A stretch of DNA of 64,000 nt from Bacillus sp. ISL-41 (GCF_018613235.1 NZ_JAGGQP010000026.1:1-64000), one strand, 5' to 3'; counted from the stretch's first letter, positions 30,937 through 41,398 are shown. Program-made: numbers and translations. Notes: a model not told the origin generated them from the sequence alone.

Positions 30937-30963
30937 TGACCCGAAAACGTAAATTTCGGGTCA
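30937..30963. terminator. Stable hairpin between leuC and leuD
   Basis: TGACCCGAAA and TTTCGGGTCA form a perfect 10-bp stem with a seven-base loop. No proper T run follows (TTTCACTA), so it may be a weak terminator, an RNA-stability element or an RNase processing site. The rest of the gap, up to leuD, shows no promoter I can defend. Confidence 0.6.
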
Positions 30964-31069
30964 TTTCACTACCTATTTGCTGGAGTTTGCTACGCAAAAC
31001 ATATATTTAACTACCACTTTGCTGAATATTGTGTTTTAAAAACATATTTTTCAATGAAAGGAGCTTAAA

Positions 31070-31666
31070 ATGACCAGATTTACAGAAATGAAGGGAAAAG
31101 TCGCTGCGATGGACCGGACAAATGTTGACACTGACCAGATCATTCCGAAGCAATTCCTTAAGAAAATCGAAAAGACGGGGTTTGGGCAGTATTTGTTTTA
31201 CGATTGGCGCTATAAAACAAACGGTGAGCTCAATGAAGACTTTGAGCTCAATCATCTGGATAACGAAGGAACATCCATTTTAATTGCCAATGAGAATTTC
31301 GGCTGCGGTTCATCCAGGGAGCATGCGCCATGGGCATTGCTGGATTACGGATTTAAGGTTTTGATCGCTCCATCATTTGCGGATATTTTTAAACAGAATT
31401 GCCTGAAAAACGGAATTCTCCCAATCGAACTGCCAGATAAAGACGTTACCTATTTGCTTACGAAAGCAAGCGGGCAGCAATATGAACTGAATGTTTCGCT
31501 GGAACAGAAAGTGGTTTATGACAACGAGGGGTTCAAAGCAGGATTTGATATCTCTCCCTATTGGTATAACATGCTCCTCAATGGCTGGGATGAAATCGAA
31601 CTAACGCTCCAGCTTGAAGACAGTATCAGAGAATATGAGAATAAGCATATAGAAAAAGTAATCTAA
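31070..31666 (+). CDS. leuD: 3-isopropylmalate dehydratase small subunit
   Basis: A 198-residue swivelling subunit that forms the active isomerase with LeuC. Conserved segments include VDTDQIIPKQFLK near residue 20, NFGCGSSREHAPWALLDYGF near residue 75 and ADIFKQNCLKNGILPI. The ATG follows AAAGGAG. It ends the ilv-leu region and is followed by a clear terminator. Separation from leuC by a repeat-filled gap is odd because the two proteins are needed in equal amounts. Confidence 0.97.
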   Translation: MTRFTEMKGKVAAMDRTNVDTDQIIPKQFLKKIEKTGFGQYLFYDWRYKTNGELNEDFELNHLDNEGTSILIANENFGCGSSREHAPWALLDYGFKVLIAPSFADIFKQNCLKNGILPIELPDKDVTYLLTKASGQQYELNVSLEQKVVYDNEGFKAGFDISPYWYNMLLNGWDEIELTLQLEDSIREYENKHIEKVI

Positions 31667-31681
31667 CTTATAAAAAATGGT

Positions 31682-31719
31682 TGATTCACAGGCATAGCTT
31701 GTGAATCTTTTTGTTTTTT
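31682..31719 (+). terminator. Intrinsic terminator of the ilv-leu operon
   Basis: GATTCACA and TGTGAATC form the stem, followed by TTTTTGTTTTTT. Confidence 0.88.
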
Positions 31720-31812
31720 CAAGGATTCGTGCTAAACTTTCTAAAAAAGCTGAACTCAAATAAAAAAATGGAATTAATAGAGTGAACTATTAAAAAGTAA
31801 GGCGGTATGTGT

Positions 31813-32835
31813 ATGAAAAAACGGGAATCAAATGAGGATAATGTGATCCTGTTTCCCGGTCTGGAAAAGCGTCTGTTGGAGAAGGGCCTCGATTATTTAA
31901 AACAGCGAAAGTACAGGGATGCGATTCAGTTTCTTGAGCAGGCTTTGGAGCATGACCCTGAGAACAGTGATGTATACGTTGGCCTTGCTCTTTCTAATTA
32001 TGAAGCAGGCAATACCCATCAGGCCAAGGAAATTGTGGCGGAGATGCTCCGGAGCGGAATGGGTGATTACATACAAGTGATTGACATGTATCTAATGATC
32101 CTTGTCCAGTTGAATCAATACAAAGAAGTTGTTGCGACTATCGAAGCCCTTCTTGAGGAACGGGAAATCCCGGCGGACAAGCATGAACATTTCATCACTA
32201 TGCTTGAATTTGGGAAGCGGATGCTGAATGGCGAAACAGAAATGGAGCCCATTGAGAGTTTTGAAGAAGAGCCTGAAGAGGAAGAGCTTAATCTGTTTGA
32301 CTATAAGAGTCCGAACGATCAGGTAATGGTTGCTGCTGAACTTGCGAAGGTAAACATACGACCCTATATTGAAAAAATCAAGGAATATGTCGTATCAGGA
32401 GAAGGCCATCCCTTTTTAAAAACGATGCTTCTTAATATATTGAAAGAACAAGAGTATGTAGAAGAAACTCTGGTGCGTAAATTCGATTGGGAAGAATCGT
32501 TCAATCCAGCAGGTATACCCGAACTTAAGGAATACATCGAGAACAGCGGTGTCATCCAACTTTTAAGCCGCGAGATTGAAAGTGATGATCCTGTTTTATT
32601 TGAAAATGTTCAAAGGCTGGTCGAACGATACCTCTTTTTGGTTTATCCTTTCGAACTGCCAATCGGACAGGCTTCAGCCTGGGCTGCTGCCTGCCATTTC
32701 ATCGCGAATGAGTACTATGGATTTGAAGATCCGCTCGAGTCATTTGCTGAAATATACCATAGCGAGGCCGAGGCGGCAGAACAGGTTTTGGACTTTATCC
32801 GGAAGCTAGAAGAAATTTCTTACCCGATAATATAG
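31813..32835 (+). CDS. ysoA: TPR-repeat protein YsoA
   Basis: A 340-residue cytoplasmic protein with tetratricopeptide-type helix pairs in its N-terminal third (YLKQRKYRDAIQFLEQALEHDPENSDVYVGLALSNYEAG), followed by a strongly acidic linker near residue 150 and a helical C-terminal region. It should mediate protein-protein contacts; no catalytic motif is visible. Its place between leuD and tig matches B. subtilis ysoA. The ATG at 31813 is better spaced from AAGGCGG than the one at 31807. Confidence 0.82.
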   Translation: MKKRESNEDNVILFPGLEKRLLEKGLDYLKQRKYRDAIQFLEQALEHDPENSDVYVGLALSNYEAGNTHQAKEIVAEMLRSGMGDYIQVIDMYLMILVQLNQYKEVVATIEALLEEREIPADKHEHFITMLEFGKRMLNGETEMEPIESFEEEPEEEELNLFDYKSPNDQVMVAAELAKVNIRPYIEKIKEYVVSGEGHPFLKTMLLNILKEQEYVEETLVRKFDWEESFNPAGIPELKEYIENSGVIQLLSREIESDDPVLFENVQRLVERYLFLVYPFELPIGQASAWAAACHFIANEYYGFEDPLESFAEIYHSEAEAAEQVLDFIRKLEEISYPII

Positions 32836-32844
32836 TCCAGGCTG

Positions 32845-32872
32845 TTGAAACGAAATAATCCTGTGTTATAAT
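32845..32872 (+). promoter_or_regulatory. Sigma-A promoter of tig
   Basis: TTGAAA, a 16-nt spacer and TATAAT (32867-32872). It leaves a leader of about 115 nt before the trigger factor gene. Confidence 0.7.
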
Positions 32873-32992
32873 GTAGTGGTTGTATTATGTAAAAATCATT
32901 CTATTTTACATTTAATCTGGAATATTGCTTGGTAAACAAGAGTATTCATCGTCGAATGAAAATGACAATAGATTATTGTTGGAGGGAACTAT

Positions 32993-34282
32993 ATGTCTGC
33001 AAAGGTAGAAAAAAGAGAAGGGAACCAAACGGTTCTAACAATTGAAGTAGATGCAGAAAAGGTCAATAAAGGTCTTGACGCTGCATTCCAGAAAGTCGTT
33101 AAGCAAATTAACGTACCAGGATTCCGTAAAGGGAAAATGCCTCGCCAAATGTTCGAAAAGCGTTTCGGCGTAGAGTCTTTATATCAGGATGCAATTGATA
33201 TCCTTCTTCCAGAAGCATATGCAAATGCAATCGACGAAACTGGTATCGAGCCAGTTGACCGCCCGGAAATCGATGTAGAACAAATCGAAAAGGGCAAGAG
33301 CTTGATCATCAAGGCAACTGTAACAGTTAAGCCTGAAGTTAAGCTTGGCGAGTACAAAGGACTTGAAGTAGAAGCATTCGACACAAACGTAACAGATGAA
33401 GAAGTTGAAAATGAATTAAAAGCAATGCAGGAAAAGCAGGCTGAGCTTGTTGTTAAAGAAGAAGGCACTGCTGAAAATGGCGACAATGTTGTCATCGATT
33501 TTGAAGGATTCGTTGATGGCGAAGCTTTTGAAGGCGGCAAAGCTGAAAACTATGCACTTGAACTTGGTTCAGGTTCATTCATCCCTGGCTTCGAAGAACA
33601 GCTAGTTGGAACAGCTACTGGCGAAGAAAAAGATGTAGAGGTTACTTTCCCTGAAGAGTACCATGCAGCTGAACTTGCTGGTAAGCCTGCAACTTTCAAA
33701 GTGAAAGTTCACGAAATCAAAGGAAAAGAACTTCCAGCTTTAGATGATGAGTTCGCTAAAGATGCTGACGAAGAAGTTGAAACTTTGGAAGAGCTTAAGA
33801 CAAAGATCAAAGATCGTCTGGCTCACGACAAAGCACACCAGAAGGAACACTTCGAACGTGACACTGTTGTAGAAAAAGCAGCAGCTAACGCAGAAATCGA
33901 TGTTCCTCAATCAATGATTGATACTGAAATCGACCGCATGGTTAACGAATTCGAACAGCGCCTTCAAATGCAAGGCATGAACCTTGACCTGTACTACCAG
34001 TTCTCTGGACAGGACGAAGCTGCTCTTCGCGAACAAATGAAAGAAGAAGCTGCTACACGCGTACGTGTGAACCTGACTCTTGAAGCAATTGCAAAAGCTG
34101 AAAACATCGAAGTTACTGATGAAGAAGTAAGTGCAGAGCTTCAAAAGATGTCTGAAATGTACAATATGACTGCTGACCAAATCCAAGCAGCACTAGGCGG
34201 AAGCCTTGACGGAATCAAAGGCGACCTTCAATTGAAAAAAGCAGTTGATTTCCTTGTAGAAAACAGCAAAACTGTTGCATAA
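32993..34282 (+). CDS. tig: Trigger factor
   Basis: A 429-residue ribosome-associated chaperone and peptidyl-prolyl isomerase that meets nascent chains. The N-terminal ribosome-binding domain contains the signature [17 protein letters not shown] near residue 43. The FKBP-type PPIase domain lies at about residues 160-245 ([20 protein letters not shown]), and the helical C-terminal domain completes the fold. The ATG follows GGAGGG. Codon use is that of a highly expressed gene. It is followed by a near-perfect palindromic terminator. Confidence 0.98.
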   Translation: MSAKVEKREGNQTVLTIEVDAEKVNKGLDAAFQKVVKQINVPGFRKGKMPRQMFEKRFGVESLYQDAIDILLPEAYANAIDETGIEPVDRPEIDVEQIEKGKSLIIKATVTVKPEVKLGEYKGLEVEAFDTNVTDEEVENELKAMQEKQAELVVKEEGTAENGDNVVIDFEGFVDGEAFEGGKAENYALELGSGSFIPGFEEQLVGTATGEEKDVEVTFPEEYHAAELAGKPATFKVKVHEIKGKELPALDDEFAKDADEEVETLEELKTKIKDRLAHDKAHQKEHFERDTVVEKAAANAEIDVPQSMIDTEIDRMVNEFEQRLQMQGMNLDLYYQFSGQDEAALREQMKEEAATRVRVNLTLEAIAKAENIEVTDEEVSAELQKMSEMYNMTADQIQAALGGSLDGIKGDLQLKKAVDFLVENSKTVA

Positions 34283-34300
34283 TAGAATCAGGATATAATA

Positions 34301-34338
34301 TAGAAACAAGGCGCGAGTAAATCGTGCCTTGTTTTCTA
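34301..34338 (+). terminator. Palindromic intrinsic terminator of tig
   Basis: TAGAAACAAGGC and GCCTTGTTTTCTA form a long, almost perfect stem with an inner CGA/TCG extension. Confidence 0.85.
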
Positions 34339-34499
34339 CAATTAGCACCATATACATACATAATTTTTTAAGCAATTTGCTCTAAGTCGATTTAATGGCT
34401 TGATTTATGGTTAAGATGAGTTAGTACATATTTTTTTCGATTCATAAGCGCGAAACTGAAATGGCCGAGGGTTATTATTTCCTGTACCCTGGCAAAATG

Positions 34500-34508
34500 T
34501 GATACAAT
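34500..34508 (+). promoter_or_regulatory. Extended -10 candidate promoter of clpX
   Basis: TGATACAAT is an extended -10 (TGN-TACAAT) with no good -35. The same TGATACAATGCA string lies upstream of lonA. The remaining tig-clpX gap (34339-34499) is AT-rich and shows nothing else that I recognise. Confidence 0.45.
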
Positions 34509-34615
34509 GCAATACATACCTGCTCGACAGCAGCAGAAAAACTGTTACTTAACTGATCGTTTGCTTATGAATCGCAGCTTTATATATGTTTAGAAGTTCT
34601 CAAGGGGTGAAGGCA

Positions 34616-35878
34616 TTGTTCAAATTTAATGATGAAAAAGGACAGCTCAAATGTTCTTTCTGCGGTAAGACGCAGGATCAAGTCCGCAAATTGGTAGCAG
34701 GGCCAGGCGTCTATATCTGTGACGAGTGTATAGAATTATGCACGGAAATCGTTGAAGAAGAACTTGGCACTGAAGAAGAAGTTGAGTTTAAGGATGTTCC
34801 AAAACCACTGGAAATCCGCGATATTCTTAATGAGTATGTAATTGGGCAGGACCAGGCGAAGAAGAATCTGTCTGTAGCCGTTTACAATCACTATAAGCGT
34901 ATCAACTCAAACAGCAAAATCGATGATGTTGAACTTTCAAAGAGTAATATTGCGATGATCGGGCCTACAGGAAGCGGTAAAACTTTACTTGCCCAGACTC
35001 TGGCGCGAATTCTCAATGTACCGTTCGCAATCGCTGATGCAACATCACTGACAGAAGCAGGTTATGTTGGTGAGGACGTTGAAAACATCCTCCTAAAATT
35101 GATCCAATCAGCTGATTATGATGTAGAAAAGGCTGAAAAAGGGATCATTTACATCGATGAAATCGATAAAATCGCCAGAAAATCCGAAAACCCTTCTATT
35201 ACTAGAGATGTTTCCGGTGAAGGTGTACAGCAGGCACTTCTGAAAATTCTTGAAGGTACAGTTGCAAGCGTACCGCCACAAGGTGGACGAAAGCACCCTC
35301 ATCAGGAATTCATCCAGATCGATACGACGAATATCCTGTTCATTTGCGGCGGAGCATTCGACGGTATCGAGCAAATCATCAAACGCCGCCTTGGCCAAAA
35401 AGTAATTGGCTTTGGCTCTGAAAAGAAAGAGGAAGATCTAGACAAGAAGGAACTGCTTTCAAAAGTGCTTCCTGAAGATTTGCTGAAATTCGGTTTGATC
35501 CCTGAATTCATCGGCCGTCTTCCGGTAATTGCCAGCTTGACTCCGCTTGATGAAGAAGCGCTAGTCGAAATCCTGACAAAACCGAAGAACGCACTAGTAA
35601 AACAGTATCAAAAGATGCTTGAACTGGATGATGTCGAGCTTGATTTCGAAGACGACGCACTGATTGAAATTGCCAAAAAAGCAATTGAGCGCAAGACAGG
35701 TGCCCGCGGACTTCGTTCAATCATCGAAGGCATCATGCTGGATGTCATGTTCGACCTTCCTTCACGTGATGACATTGTTAAATGCATCATCACAAAGGAA
35801 ACAATCGAAAACAACATGCCGCCAAAGCTCGTGTTAGAGGACGGTACAGTCCTTAAAGACGAAAGAAATTCAGCTTAA
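34616..35878 (+). CDS. clpX: ATP-dependent Clp protease ATP-binding subunit ClpX
   Basis: A 420-residue AAA+ unfoldase that feeds substrates to ClpP. An N-terminal zinc-binding domain has cysteines in CSFCGK and CDECIELC (about residues 12-38). Walker A is [11 protein letters not shown] near residue 120, Walker [11 protein letters not shown] near residue 178, and the ClpP-binding IGF loop lies in KVIGFGSE. The TTG behind AAGGGGTGAAGG gives the family N terminus ([12 protein letters not shown]); an upstream in-frame start at 34586 lies before this site. Order tig-clpX-lonB-lonA is as in B. subtilis. Confidence 0.98.
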   Translation: MFKFNDEKGQLKCSFCGKTQDQVRKLVAGPGVYICDECIELCTEIVEEELGTEEEVEFKDVPKPLEIRDILNEYVIGQDQAKKNLSVAVYNHYKRINSNSKIDDVELSKSNIAMIGPTGSGKTLLAQTLARILNVPFAIADATSLTEAGYVGEDVENILLKLIQSADYDVEKAEKGIIYIDEIDKIARKSENPSITRDVSGEGVQQALLKILEGTVASVPPQGGRKHPHQEFIQIDTTNILFICGGAFDGIEQIIKRRLGQKVIGFGSEKKEEDLDKKELLSKVLPEDLLKFGLIPEFIGRLPVIASLTPLDEEALVEILTKPKNALVKQYQKMLELDDVELDFEDDALIEIAKKAIERKTGARGLRSIIEGIMLDVMFDLPSRDDIVKCIITKETIENNMPPKLVLEDGTVLKDERNSA

Positions 35879-35885
35879 TACGCAT

Positions 35886-35918
35886 AAATCCCGGTGAATT
35901 TTTCACCGGGATTTTTTA
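35886..35918 (+). terminator. Intrinsic terminator of clpX
   Basis: AATCCCGGTGAA and TTCACCGGGATT form a perfect 12-bp stem, followed by TTTTTATT. Confidence 0.95.
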
Positions 35919-35963
35919 TTAGACTCTGAAATTGAGATTGGTGTGGGAAAACAGGGAGAACTT

Positions 35964-36171
35964 AAGACAGGTTTGATGTTAAAAGAGGAAAAGCTGTCAG
36001 AAGTAAGAGTAACTTAAGACAGGTTTGGTGTTGAAAGAGAAAAAGCTGTCAAAAGAAAGGGCAACTTAAGACAGGTTTGATGTTAAAAGAGGAAAAGCTG
36101 TCAAAAGAAAGGTCAACTCAAGACAGGTTTGGTATTAAATGAGGATAAGCTGTCAGAACCAGGTCAAATCT
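35964..36171. repeat. 52-bp tandem hairpin repeat, array B (four units)
   Basis: Units start at 35964, 36016, 36068 and 36120, exactly 52 bp apart; the fourth is most diverged. Each has GACAGGTTT facing AAAGCTGTC (eight of nine pairs), a purine-rich loop near GTTAAAAGAGGAAA, and a linker close to AAAAGAAAGGGCAACTT. The period and linker match array A between lysC and yslB although the stem arms differ. It fills about half the clpX-lonB gap; no ORF fits. Confidence 0.88.
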
Positions 36172-36209
36172 TTGTTCATGTTGGCAGAAAGTTCATTAAT
36201 TCCTTATCA

Positions 36210-36237
36210 AAATATAGTCTTTACAGGTGGGAAAATT
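36210..36237 (+). promoter_or_regulatory. Weak candidate sigma-F promoter of lonB
   Basis: GGGAAAATT (36229-36237) fits a sigma-F -10 pattern GGNNANANT, with only a partial -35 (AAATA) about 14 nt upstream. B. subtilis lonB is forespore-expressed under sigma-F, which is the main reason to note it. Confidence 0.3.
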
Positions 36238-36321
36238 CACTTGAAAATATTGTTTATTCCAACACTGTCAGGGGGATACTAGGTTAAAGCCAATAGTATC
36301 AACTTACGGGAGGGAATATAA

Positions 36322-37989
36322 TTGAGTTGGACCGGAATCGCCTTGTTCATACAGCTGTTTTTCGGAATCATCATCGGGCTGTATTTCTGGAATTTACTTA
36401 AGAATCAGCGGACTCAAAAAGTGTCAATCGATCGGGAATCACGAAAGGAAATGGAACAGTTAAGGAAGATGAGATCGGTCTCCCTGAGTGAACCGCTAGC
36501 TGAAAAAGTCAGACCATCAAGCTTCAAGGACATTGTCGGACAAGAAGATGGAATCAAGGCACTAAAAGCTGCCTTATGTGGACCTAATCCGCAGCATGTC
36601 ATCATCTATGGTCCGCCGGGAGTAGGGAAAACCGCTGCGGCCAGGCTCGTGTTGGAGGAAGCAAAGCAAAACCAAAAATCCCCCTTCAAGAAATCTTCAG
36701 TATTCGTTGAGCTGGATGCTACGACGGCGAGGTTTGATGAGAGAGGAATCGCTGACCCACTGATTGGTTCCGTTCATGACCCGATTTATCAAGGGGCCGG
36801 AGCGATGGGCCAGGCAGGTATTCCTCAGCCAAAACAAGGAGCTGTTACCAATGCTCATGGCGGAGTATTGTTCATTGATGAAATTGGAGAGTTACATTCA
36901 ATCCAAATGAACAAACTATTGAAAGTATTAGAAGACAGGAAAGTGTTCTTAGAGAGTGCATATTATAATGAAGAAAACACGCAAATCCCGAGCCATATCC
37001 ACGACATCTTCAAAAATGGGCTCCCGGCAGACTTCCGCCTTGTAGGAGCGACGACAAGAACTCCAAGTGAGATCCCTCCGGCAATCAGGTCGAGATGCAT
37101 GGAAGTATTTTTCCGTGAGCTAACCCAAGAGGAAATTTCTGAAGTAGCCAGGAATGCTGCTGAAAAAGTAGAACTGACTATGAGTGATAAAGCGATTGAA
37201 ATCTTGTCAAACTATGCACGGAATGGGCGCGAAGCCGTTAATATGGTACAGATTGCCGCAGGATTGGCCATAACAGATGAACGTACCTACATTAAAGAGG
37301 AAGAAATCGAATGGGTGGTGCATTCAAGCCAGCTGACACCAAGGATGGAAAGAAGGATCAATGAAAAGTCAGCAGTTGGTCTTGTCAATGGGCTGGCTGT
37401 CTATGGACCAAATACAGGTGCACTTCTTGAAATCGAAGTGACGGTCATTAAAGCAAAAGAAAAAGGCTCCATCAATATCACTGGCATCGTCGATGAAGAA
37501 AGCATCGGCGGACAGGGGAAATCAATACGCAGAAAAAGTATGGCACGAGGGTCAATTGAAAATGTCATCACAGTTCTCCGGTCTATGGGTGTTCCAGCTG
37601 ATGAATTCGACATCCATGTCAACTTCCCTGGCGGTACCCCAATCGACGGCCCATCTGCCGGGATTGCAATGGCGACGGGAATTTATTCAGCCATCTATAA
37701 AATCCCAATGGACAATACTGTCGCAATGACAGGAGAAATCAGCATCCATGGGAATGTGAAGCCGATTGGCGGTGTTTATCCAAAAGTGAAAGCAGCGAAA
37801 AAGGCGGGTGCCAAGAAGGTAATTATTCCGCAGGAAAATGTTCAGACCATCCTAAATGAAATCACTGATATAGAGATTATTCCAGTCACCCACCTGAACG
37901 AAGTCTTTGAAATTGCTCTTGTAAAAGATCATCCGAGAGAGCAGATTATTAAGGCAGCCGATGAACTGACGCAAAAAGAGACGAGCTAA
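36322..37989 (+). CDS. lonB: Lon-like ATP-dependent protease LonB
   Basis: A 555-residue protease with an N-terminal membrane helix (about residues 5-25) and no Lon substrate-binding domain. The AAA+ module has Walker [12 protein letters not shown] near residue 97 and VLFIDEIGEL. The C-terminal S16 peptidase has the catalytic serine in IDGPSAGIAMATG and lysine in PIGGVYPKVKAAKK. In B. subtilis it is a forespore-specific protease. The TTG follows ACGGGAGGG. Adjacent lonA is a separate transcription unit, since a terminator and 400 bp lie between them. Confidence 0.96.
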   Translation: MSWTGIALFIQLFFGIIIGLYFWNLLKNQRTQKVSIDRESRKEMEQLRKMRSVSLSEPLAEKVRPSSFKDIVGQEDGIKALKAALCGPNPQHVIIYGPPGVGKTAAARLVLEEAKQNQKSPFKKSSVFVELDATTARFDERGIADPLIGSVHDPIYQGAGAMGQAGIPQPKQGAVTNAHGGVLFIDEIGELHSIQMNKLLKVLEDRKVFLESAYYNEENTQIPSHIHDIFKNGLPADFRLVGATTRTPSEIPPAIRSRCMEVFFRELTQEEISEVARNAAEKVELTMSDKAIEILSNYARNGREAVNMVQIAAGLAITDERTYIKEEEIEWVVHSSQLTPRMERRINEKSAVGLVNGLAVYGPNTGALLEIEVTVIKAKEKGSINITGIVDEESIGGQGKSIRRKSMARGSIENVITVLRSMGVPADEFDIHVNFPGGTPIDGPSAGIAMATGIYSAIYKIPMDNTVAMTGEISIHGNVKPIGGVYPKVKAAKKAGAKKVIIPQENVQTILNEITDIEIIPVTHLNEVFEIALVKDHPREQIIKAADELTQKETS

Positions 37990-37996
37990 TAACGCG

Positions 37997-38027
37997 AAAA
38001 AGAACGCTTGCCGGCGTTCTTTTTTTA
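37997..38027 (+). terminator. Intrinsic terminator of lonB
   Basis: AAAGAACGC and GCGTTCTTT form the stem, followed by a run of T residues. Confidence 0.92.
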
Positions 38028-38428
38028 GGCTTTTTTCGAAACAGTGTTTACATGCATCAATGAGCCTTTTTGAATTATCCCGGTAGCAGCTATGAATCAA
38101 TTCAGCAAGAGCCTTCATAACTTCCATCAATAGTTCAAATAGCAACTTACGAAGAAAAGCGGGTTTATTTTTCCCTGGAAAAGGAAAGAGGGTGTAATAG
38201 AGGTTACCATGTTGAAGTTGCTGCTACCACAAATGAGATACCGTTTGCTTTTAAAAGTAACTTCAGATGTAGACATATTTTCGCATAAATATCAGGATAC
38301 TAATCAATGACACAAAACGATGCTAAGTGCTCTTGTTATTAGACACCTGAAAATAAATACGATAGAATTGAACAACAAAGTATTTTATACTTATGGTTTG
38401 ATACAATGCATGTTGGAGGTGCAATGTC
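38028..38428 (+). other. Long lonB-lonA intergenic region with competing inverted repeats
   Basis: About 400 bp with no credible ORF. The 14-mer AAGTTGCTGCTACC at 38215-38228 is complementary to two separate upstream sites: GGTAGCAGC (38082-38090) through its 3' part and AGCAACTT (38141-38148) through its 5' part. The two pairings overlap by three bases and so compete. Near the end, TTTGATACAATG (about 38397-38408) is an extended -10 candidate for lonA. No CtsR box was found. Confidence 0.45.
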
Positions 38429-40756
38429 ATGGCGAATAAGAATGAGCACACTGTCCCACTCCTGCCGCTGCGCGGTTTGCTTGTGTACCCGACGATGGTT
38501 CTGCATTTGGATGTAGGACGAGAAAAATCGGTACAGGCATTGGAAAAGGCAATGGTGGATGACCATTTGATCTATCTTACAACCCAAAAGGATATATCCA
38601 TAGATGAACCAGGCGAAGAGGATTTGTACCAGATGGGTACATTGACTCGCGTCAAACAAATGCTGAAGCTCCCGAACGGAACGATCCGCGTGCTGGTTGA
38701 AGGGTTGTCCAGAGCTGAAATCATTGAACTTTTTGACGAGAATGACCATTTTTCCTGCAAAGTAAGAACCTTCGAGGATGATGAGTCAAAAGATGTCGAA
38801 GATGAAGCATTGATGAGGACAATGCTTGAGTATTTCGAACAATACATAAAGATGTCCAAGAAGATTTCTGCGGAAACGTATGCATCTGTTTCTGATATTG
38901 AGGAGCCTGGAAGGATGGCGGACATCATTGCCTCCCATCTGCCTCTTAAGCTCAAAGAGAAACAGGAGATTCTTGAGACGATTGACATCAAGGAACGGAT
39001 GAATCGTGTCATCGAAATCATCCACAATGAAAAAGAAGTGCTGGGTCTCGAGAAAAAGATTGGCCAGCGTGTAAAGCGTTCGATGGAACGTACCCAAAAG
39101 GAATATTATTTGCGTGAGCAGATGAAGGCCATCCAGAAGGAACTTGGTGAAAAGGAAGGAAAGACAGGAGAAATTGCTGAGCTTACCGAAAAAATCGAGC
39201 TTGCCGGAATGCCTGAGAATGTGAAGGAAACTGCTTTGAAGGAACTCGACCGTTACGAGAAAGTTCCGACGACTTCTGCTGAAAGCGCAGTAATCCGGAA
39301 TTATATTGAATGGCTTATTGCATTGCCGTGGTCAAAGTCGACAGAGGATGACCTGGATATCGGCAAGGCGGAAAAGATCCTTGATAAGGATCATTATGGA
39401 TTAGAAAAGGTAAAGGAAAGGGTACTTGAGTATCTAGCAGTCCAGAAGTTGACGAACTCATTAAAAGGACCAATCCTGTGTCTAGCTGGACCTCCGGGAG
39501 TCGGTAAAACAAGCCTGGCCAGGTCGATCGCTAAATCACTTAACCGCAACTTTGTAAGGGTGTCTTTAGGCGGTGTCCGTGATGAGTCAGAAATTCGCGG
39601 CCACAGAAGGACTTATGTCGGTGCGATGCCGGGCAGGGTCATCCAGGGGATGAAAAAGGCAGGAACGATTAATCCTGTGTTCCTTCTTGATGAAATCGAT
39701 AAAATGTCCAATGATTTCCGCGGCGATCCTTCATCTGCAATGCTAGAGGTACTGGATCCGGAACAAAACCATAATTTCAGCGACCATTACATTGAAGAGG
39801 CATATGACCTTTCAAAAGTAATGTTCATCGCTACTGCCAATAATCTTTCAACTGTACCTGGACCGCTGCTCGACAGAATGGAGATCATCAATATTGCAGG
39901 CTATACCGAGCAGGAAAAGCTGCACATTGCCAAGGATCATCTCCTTCCAAGACAAATCAAGGACCATGGTCTGTCAAAATCACAGCTTCAGATGAAAGAT
40001 GAAGCGATTACGAAGGTAATTCGTTATTATACACGTGAATCTGGTGTGCGCTCCCTTGAGAGGCAGCTCGCATCCATCTGCAGAAAAACAGCGAAAATCG
40101 TTGTTTCCGGTGAGAAAAAACGTGTGATCGTCAGTGAAAAGAACGTCGAGGACTTCCTCGGAAAGACTAAGTTCAGGTATGGACAGGCTGAGTTGGAGGA
40201 TCAGATAGGCGTTGCAACTGGTCTCGCTTATACAACAGTCGGTGGAGATACCCTCCAAATTGAAGTGTCCCTGTCACCAGGAAAAGGCAAGCTGGTCCTT
40301 ACTGGTAAGCTAGGGGATGTTATGAAGGAATCTGCTCAGGCAGCCTTCAGCTATGTGCGTTCAAAAGCGAAGGATCTGGACATTGATCCGGACTTCCATG
40401 AAAAGAATGATATTCATATCCATGTTCCTGAAGGTGCTGTTCCAAAAGATGGTCCTTCTGCGGGTATTACGATTGCTACTGCGCTAGTATCTGCTTTGTC
40501 AGGAAGGCCGATCCGCAGGGAAGTGGGAATGACAGGAGAAATAACGCTTAGAGGACGGGTATTGCCAATTGGCGGTCTAAAGGAAAAGTCGTTGAGCGCT
40601 CACAGAGCAGGCTTAACCAAGGTTATTTGTCCAAAGGATAACGAAAAAGATATTGATGATATTCCAGAAAGTGTACGTAAGGAGCTCGAATTTGTGTTAG
40701 TTTCTCATTTAGATGAAGTATTGAAGCACGCTCTTGCCAGCGGTGATTCTCAATGA
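38429..40756 (+). CDS. lonA: ATP-dependent protease Lon
   Basis: A 775-residue Lon protease that degrades damaged and regulatory proteins. The N-terminal LON domain (about residues 1-200: [16 protein letters not shown]) and coiled-coil region lead to the AAA+ module with Walker [12 protein letters not shown] near residue 352 and [11 protein letters not shown]. The peptidase Ser-Lys dyad lies in [12 protein letters not shown] near residue 676 and [14 protein letters not shown]. The ATG follows GGAGGTG. It overlaps ysxC by four bases. Confidence 0.98.
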   Translation: MANKNEHTVPLLPLRGLLVYPTMVLHLDVGREKSVQALEKAMVDDHLIYLTTQKDISIDEPGEEDLYQMGTLTRVKQMLKLPNGTIRVLVEGLSRAEIIELFDENDHFSCKVRTFEDDESKDVEDEALMRTMLEYFEQYIKMSKKISAETYASVSDIEEPGRMADIIASHLPLKLKEKQEILETIDIKERMNRVIEIIHNEKEVLGLEKKIGQRVKRSMERTQKEYYLREQMKAIQKELGEKEGKTGEIAELTEKIELAGMPENVKETALKELDRYEKVPTTSAESAVIRNYIEWLIALPWSKSTEDDLDIGKAEKILDKDHYGLEKVKERVLEYLAVQKLTNSLKGPILCLAGPPGVGKTSLARSIAKSLNRNFVRVSLGGVRDESEIRGHRRTYVGAMPGRVIQGMKKAGTINPVFLLDEIDKMSNDFRGDPSSAMLEVLDPEQNHNFSDHYIEEAYDLSKVMFIATANNLSTVPGPLLDRMEIINIAGYTEQEKLHIAKDHLLPRQIKDHGLSKSQLQMKDEAITKVIRYYTRESGVRSLERQLASICRKTAKIVVSGEKKRVIVSEKNVEDFLGKTKFRYGQAELEDQIGVATGLAYTTVGGDTLQIEVSLSPGKGKLVLTGKLGDVMKESAQAAFSYVRSKAKDLDIDPDFHEKNDIHIHVPEGAVPKDGPSAGITIATALVSALSGRPIRREVGMTGEITLRGRVLPIGGLKEKSLSAHRAGLTKVICPKDNEKDIDDIPESVRKELEFVLVSHLDEVLKHALASGDSQ

Positions 40757-41337
40757 AAGTAAATAGTGCAGAAATCGTGATCAGTGCTGTAAGGCCGAAT
40801 CAATATCCGGAAGGCAATCTTCCGGAGTTCGCCCTTGCAGGCCGGTCGAATGTTGGAAAGTCTTCTTTTATCAATAAAATGCTTAATAGAAAAGCCCTGG
40901 CCAGGACTTCGTCAAAGCCGGGAAAAACACAAACGCTGAATTTTTATTTGATCAATGAAATACTTCATTTTGTTGATGTTCCAGGATACGGGTATGCCAA
41001 GGTTTCGAAGTCAGAGCGTGAAGCCTGGGGCAAGATGATTGAAACGTATATAACGTCACGAGAACAATTGAAAGCGATGCTATTGATCGTTGACTTGAGG
41101 CATCCGCCTTCAAAGGATGATGTCATGATGTATGATTTCCTTAAGCATTATGATATCCCCGTCATTATCATCGCGACCAAAGCGGATAAAATTCCAAAAT
41201 CAAAGTGGCAAAAGCACTTAAAGATTACAAAAGAGACACTTGATCTCGACCCGGATGATACAATCATTCTTTTCTCATCAGAAACCGGGGAAGGGAAAGA
41301 CAAAGCCTGGTCAGTATTAGGAAGTTTCATGAAATGA
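40753..41337 (+). CDS. ysxC: Ribosome biogenesis GTPase YsxC/EngB
   Basis: A 194-residue Era-like GTPase required for maturation of the large ribosomal subunit. G1 is [10 protein letters not shown] near residue 30, G2 lies around SKPGKTQT, G3 is [10 protein letters not shown] near residue 77, and G4 is TKAD near residue 144. The ATGA overlap with lonA shows co-transcription, as in B. subtilis. A strong bidirectional terminator separates it from the convergent next gene. Confidence 0.97.
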   Translation: MKVNSAEIVISAVRPNQYPEGNLPEFALAGRSNVGKSSFINKMLNRKALARTSSKPGKTQTLNFYLINEILHFVDVPGYGYAKVSKSEREAWGKMIETYITSREQLKAMLLIVDLRHPPSKDDVMMYDFLKHYDIPVIIIATKADKIPKSKWQKHLKITKETLDLDPDDTIILFSSETGEGKDKAWSVLGSFMK

Positions 41338-41358
41338 TTTTTTCATAGAAGCACAAAG

Positions 41359-41398
41359 AAACCCGCACCGTATCGACTACGGTGCGGGTCTTCTTATT
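41359..41398. terminator. Bidirectional terminator between ysxC and the convergent membrane gene
   Basis: ACCCGCACCGTA and TACGGTGCGGGT form a perfect 12-bp stem. T-rich tracts flank it on the plus side (TCTTCTTATTTC), and it lies next to the stop codon of the minus-strand gene. Confidence 0.88.

Noticed and set aside
35964-36171. CRISPR array
   Set aside because: The 52-bp repeats are contiguous and similar along their whole length, with no unique spacers and no cas genes nearby; the same holds for array A.
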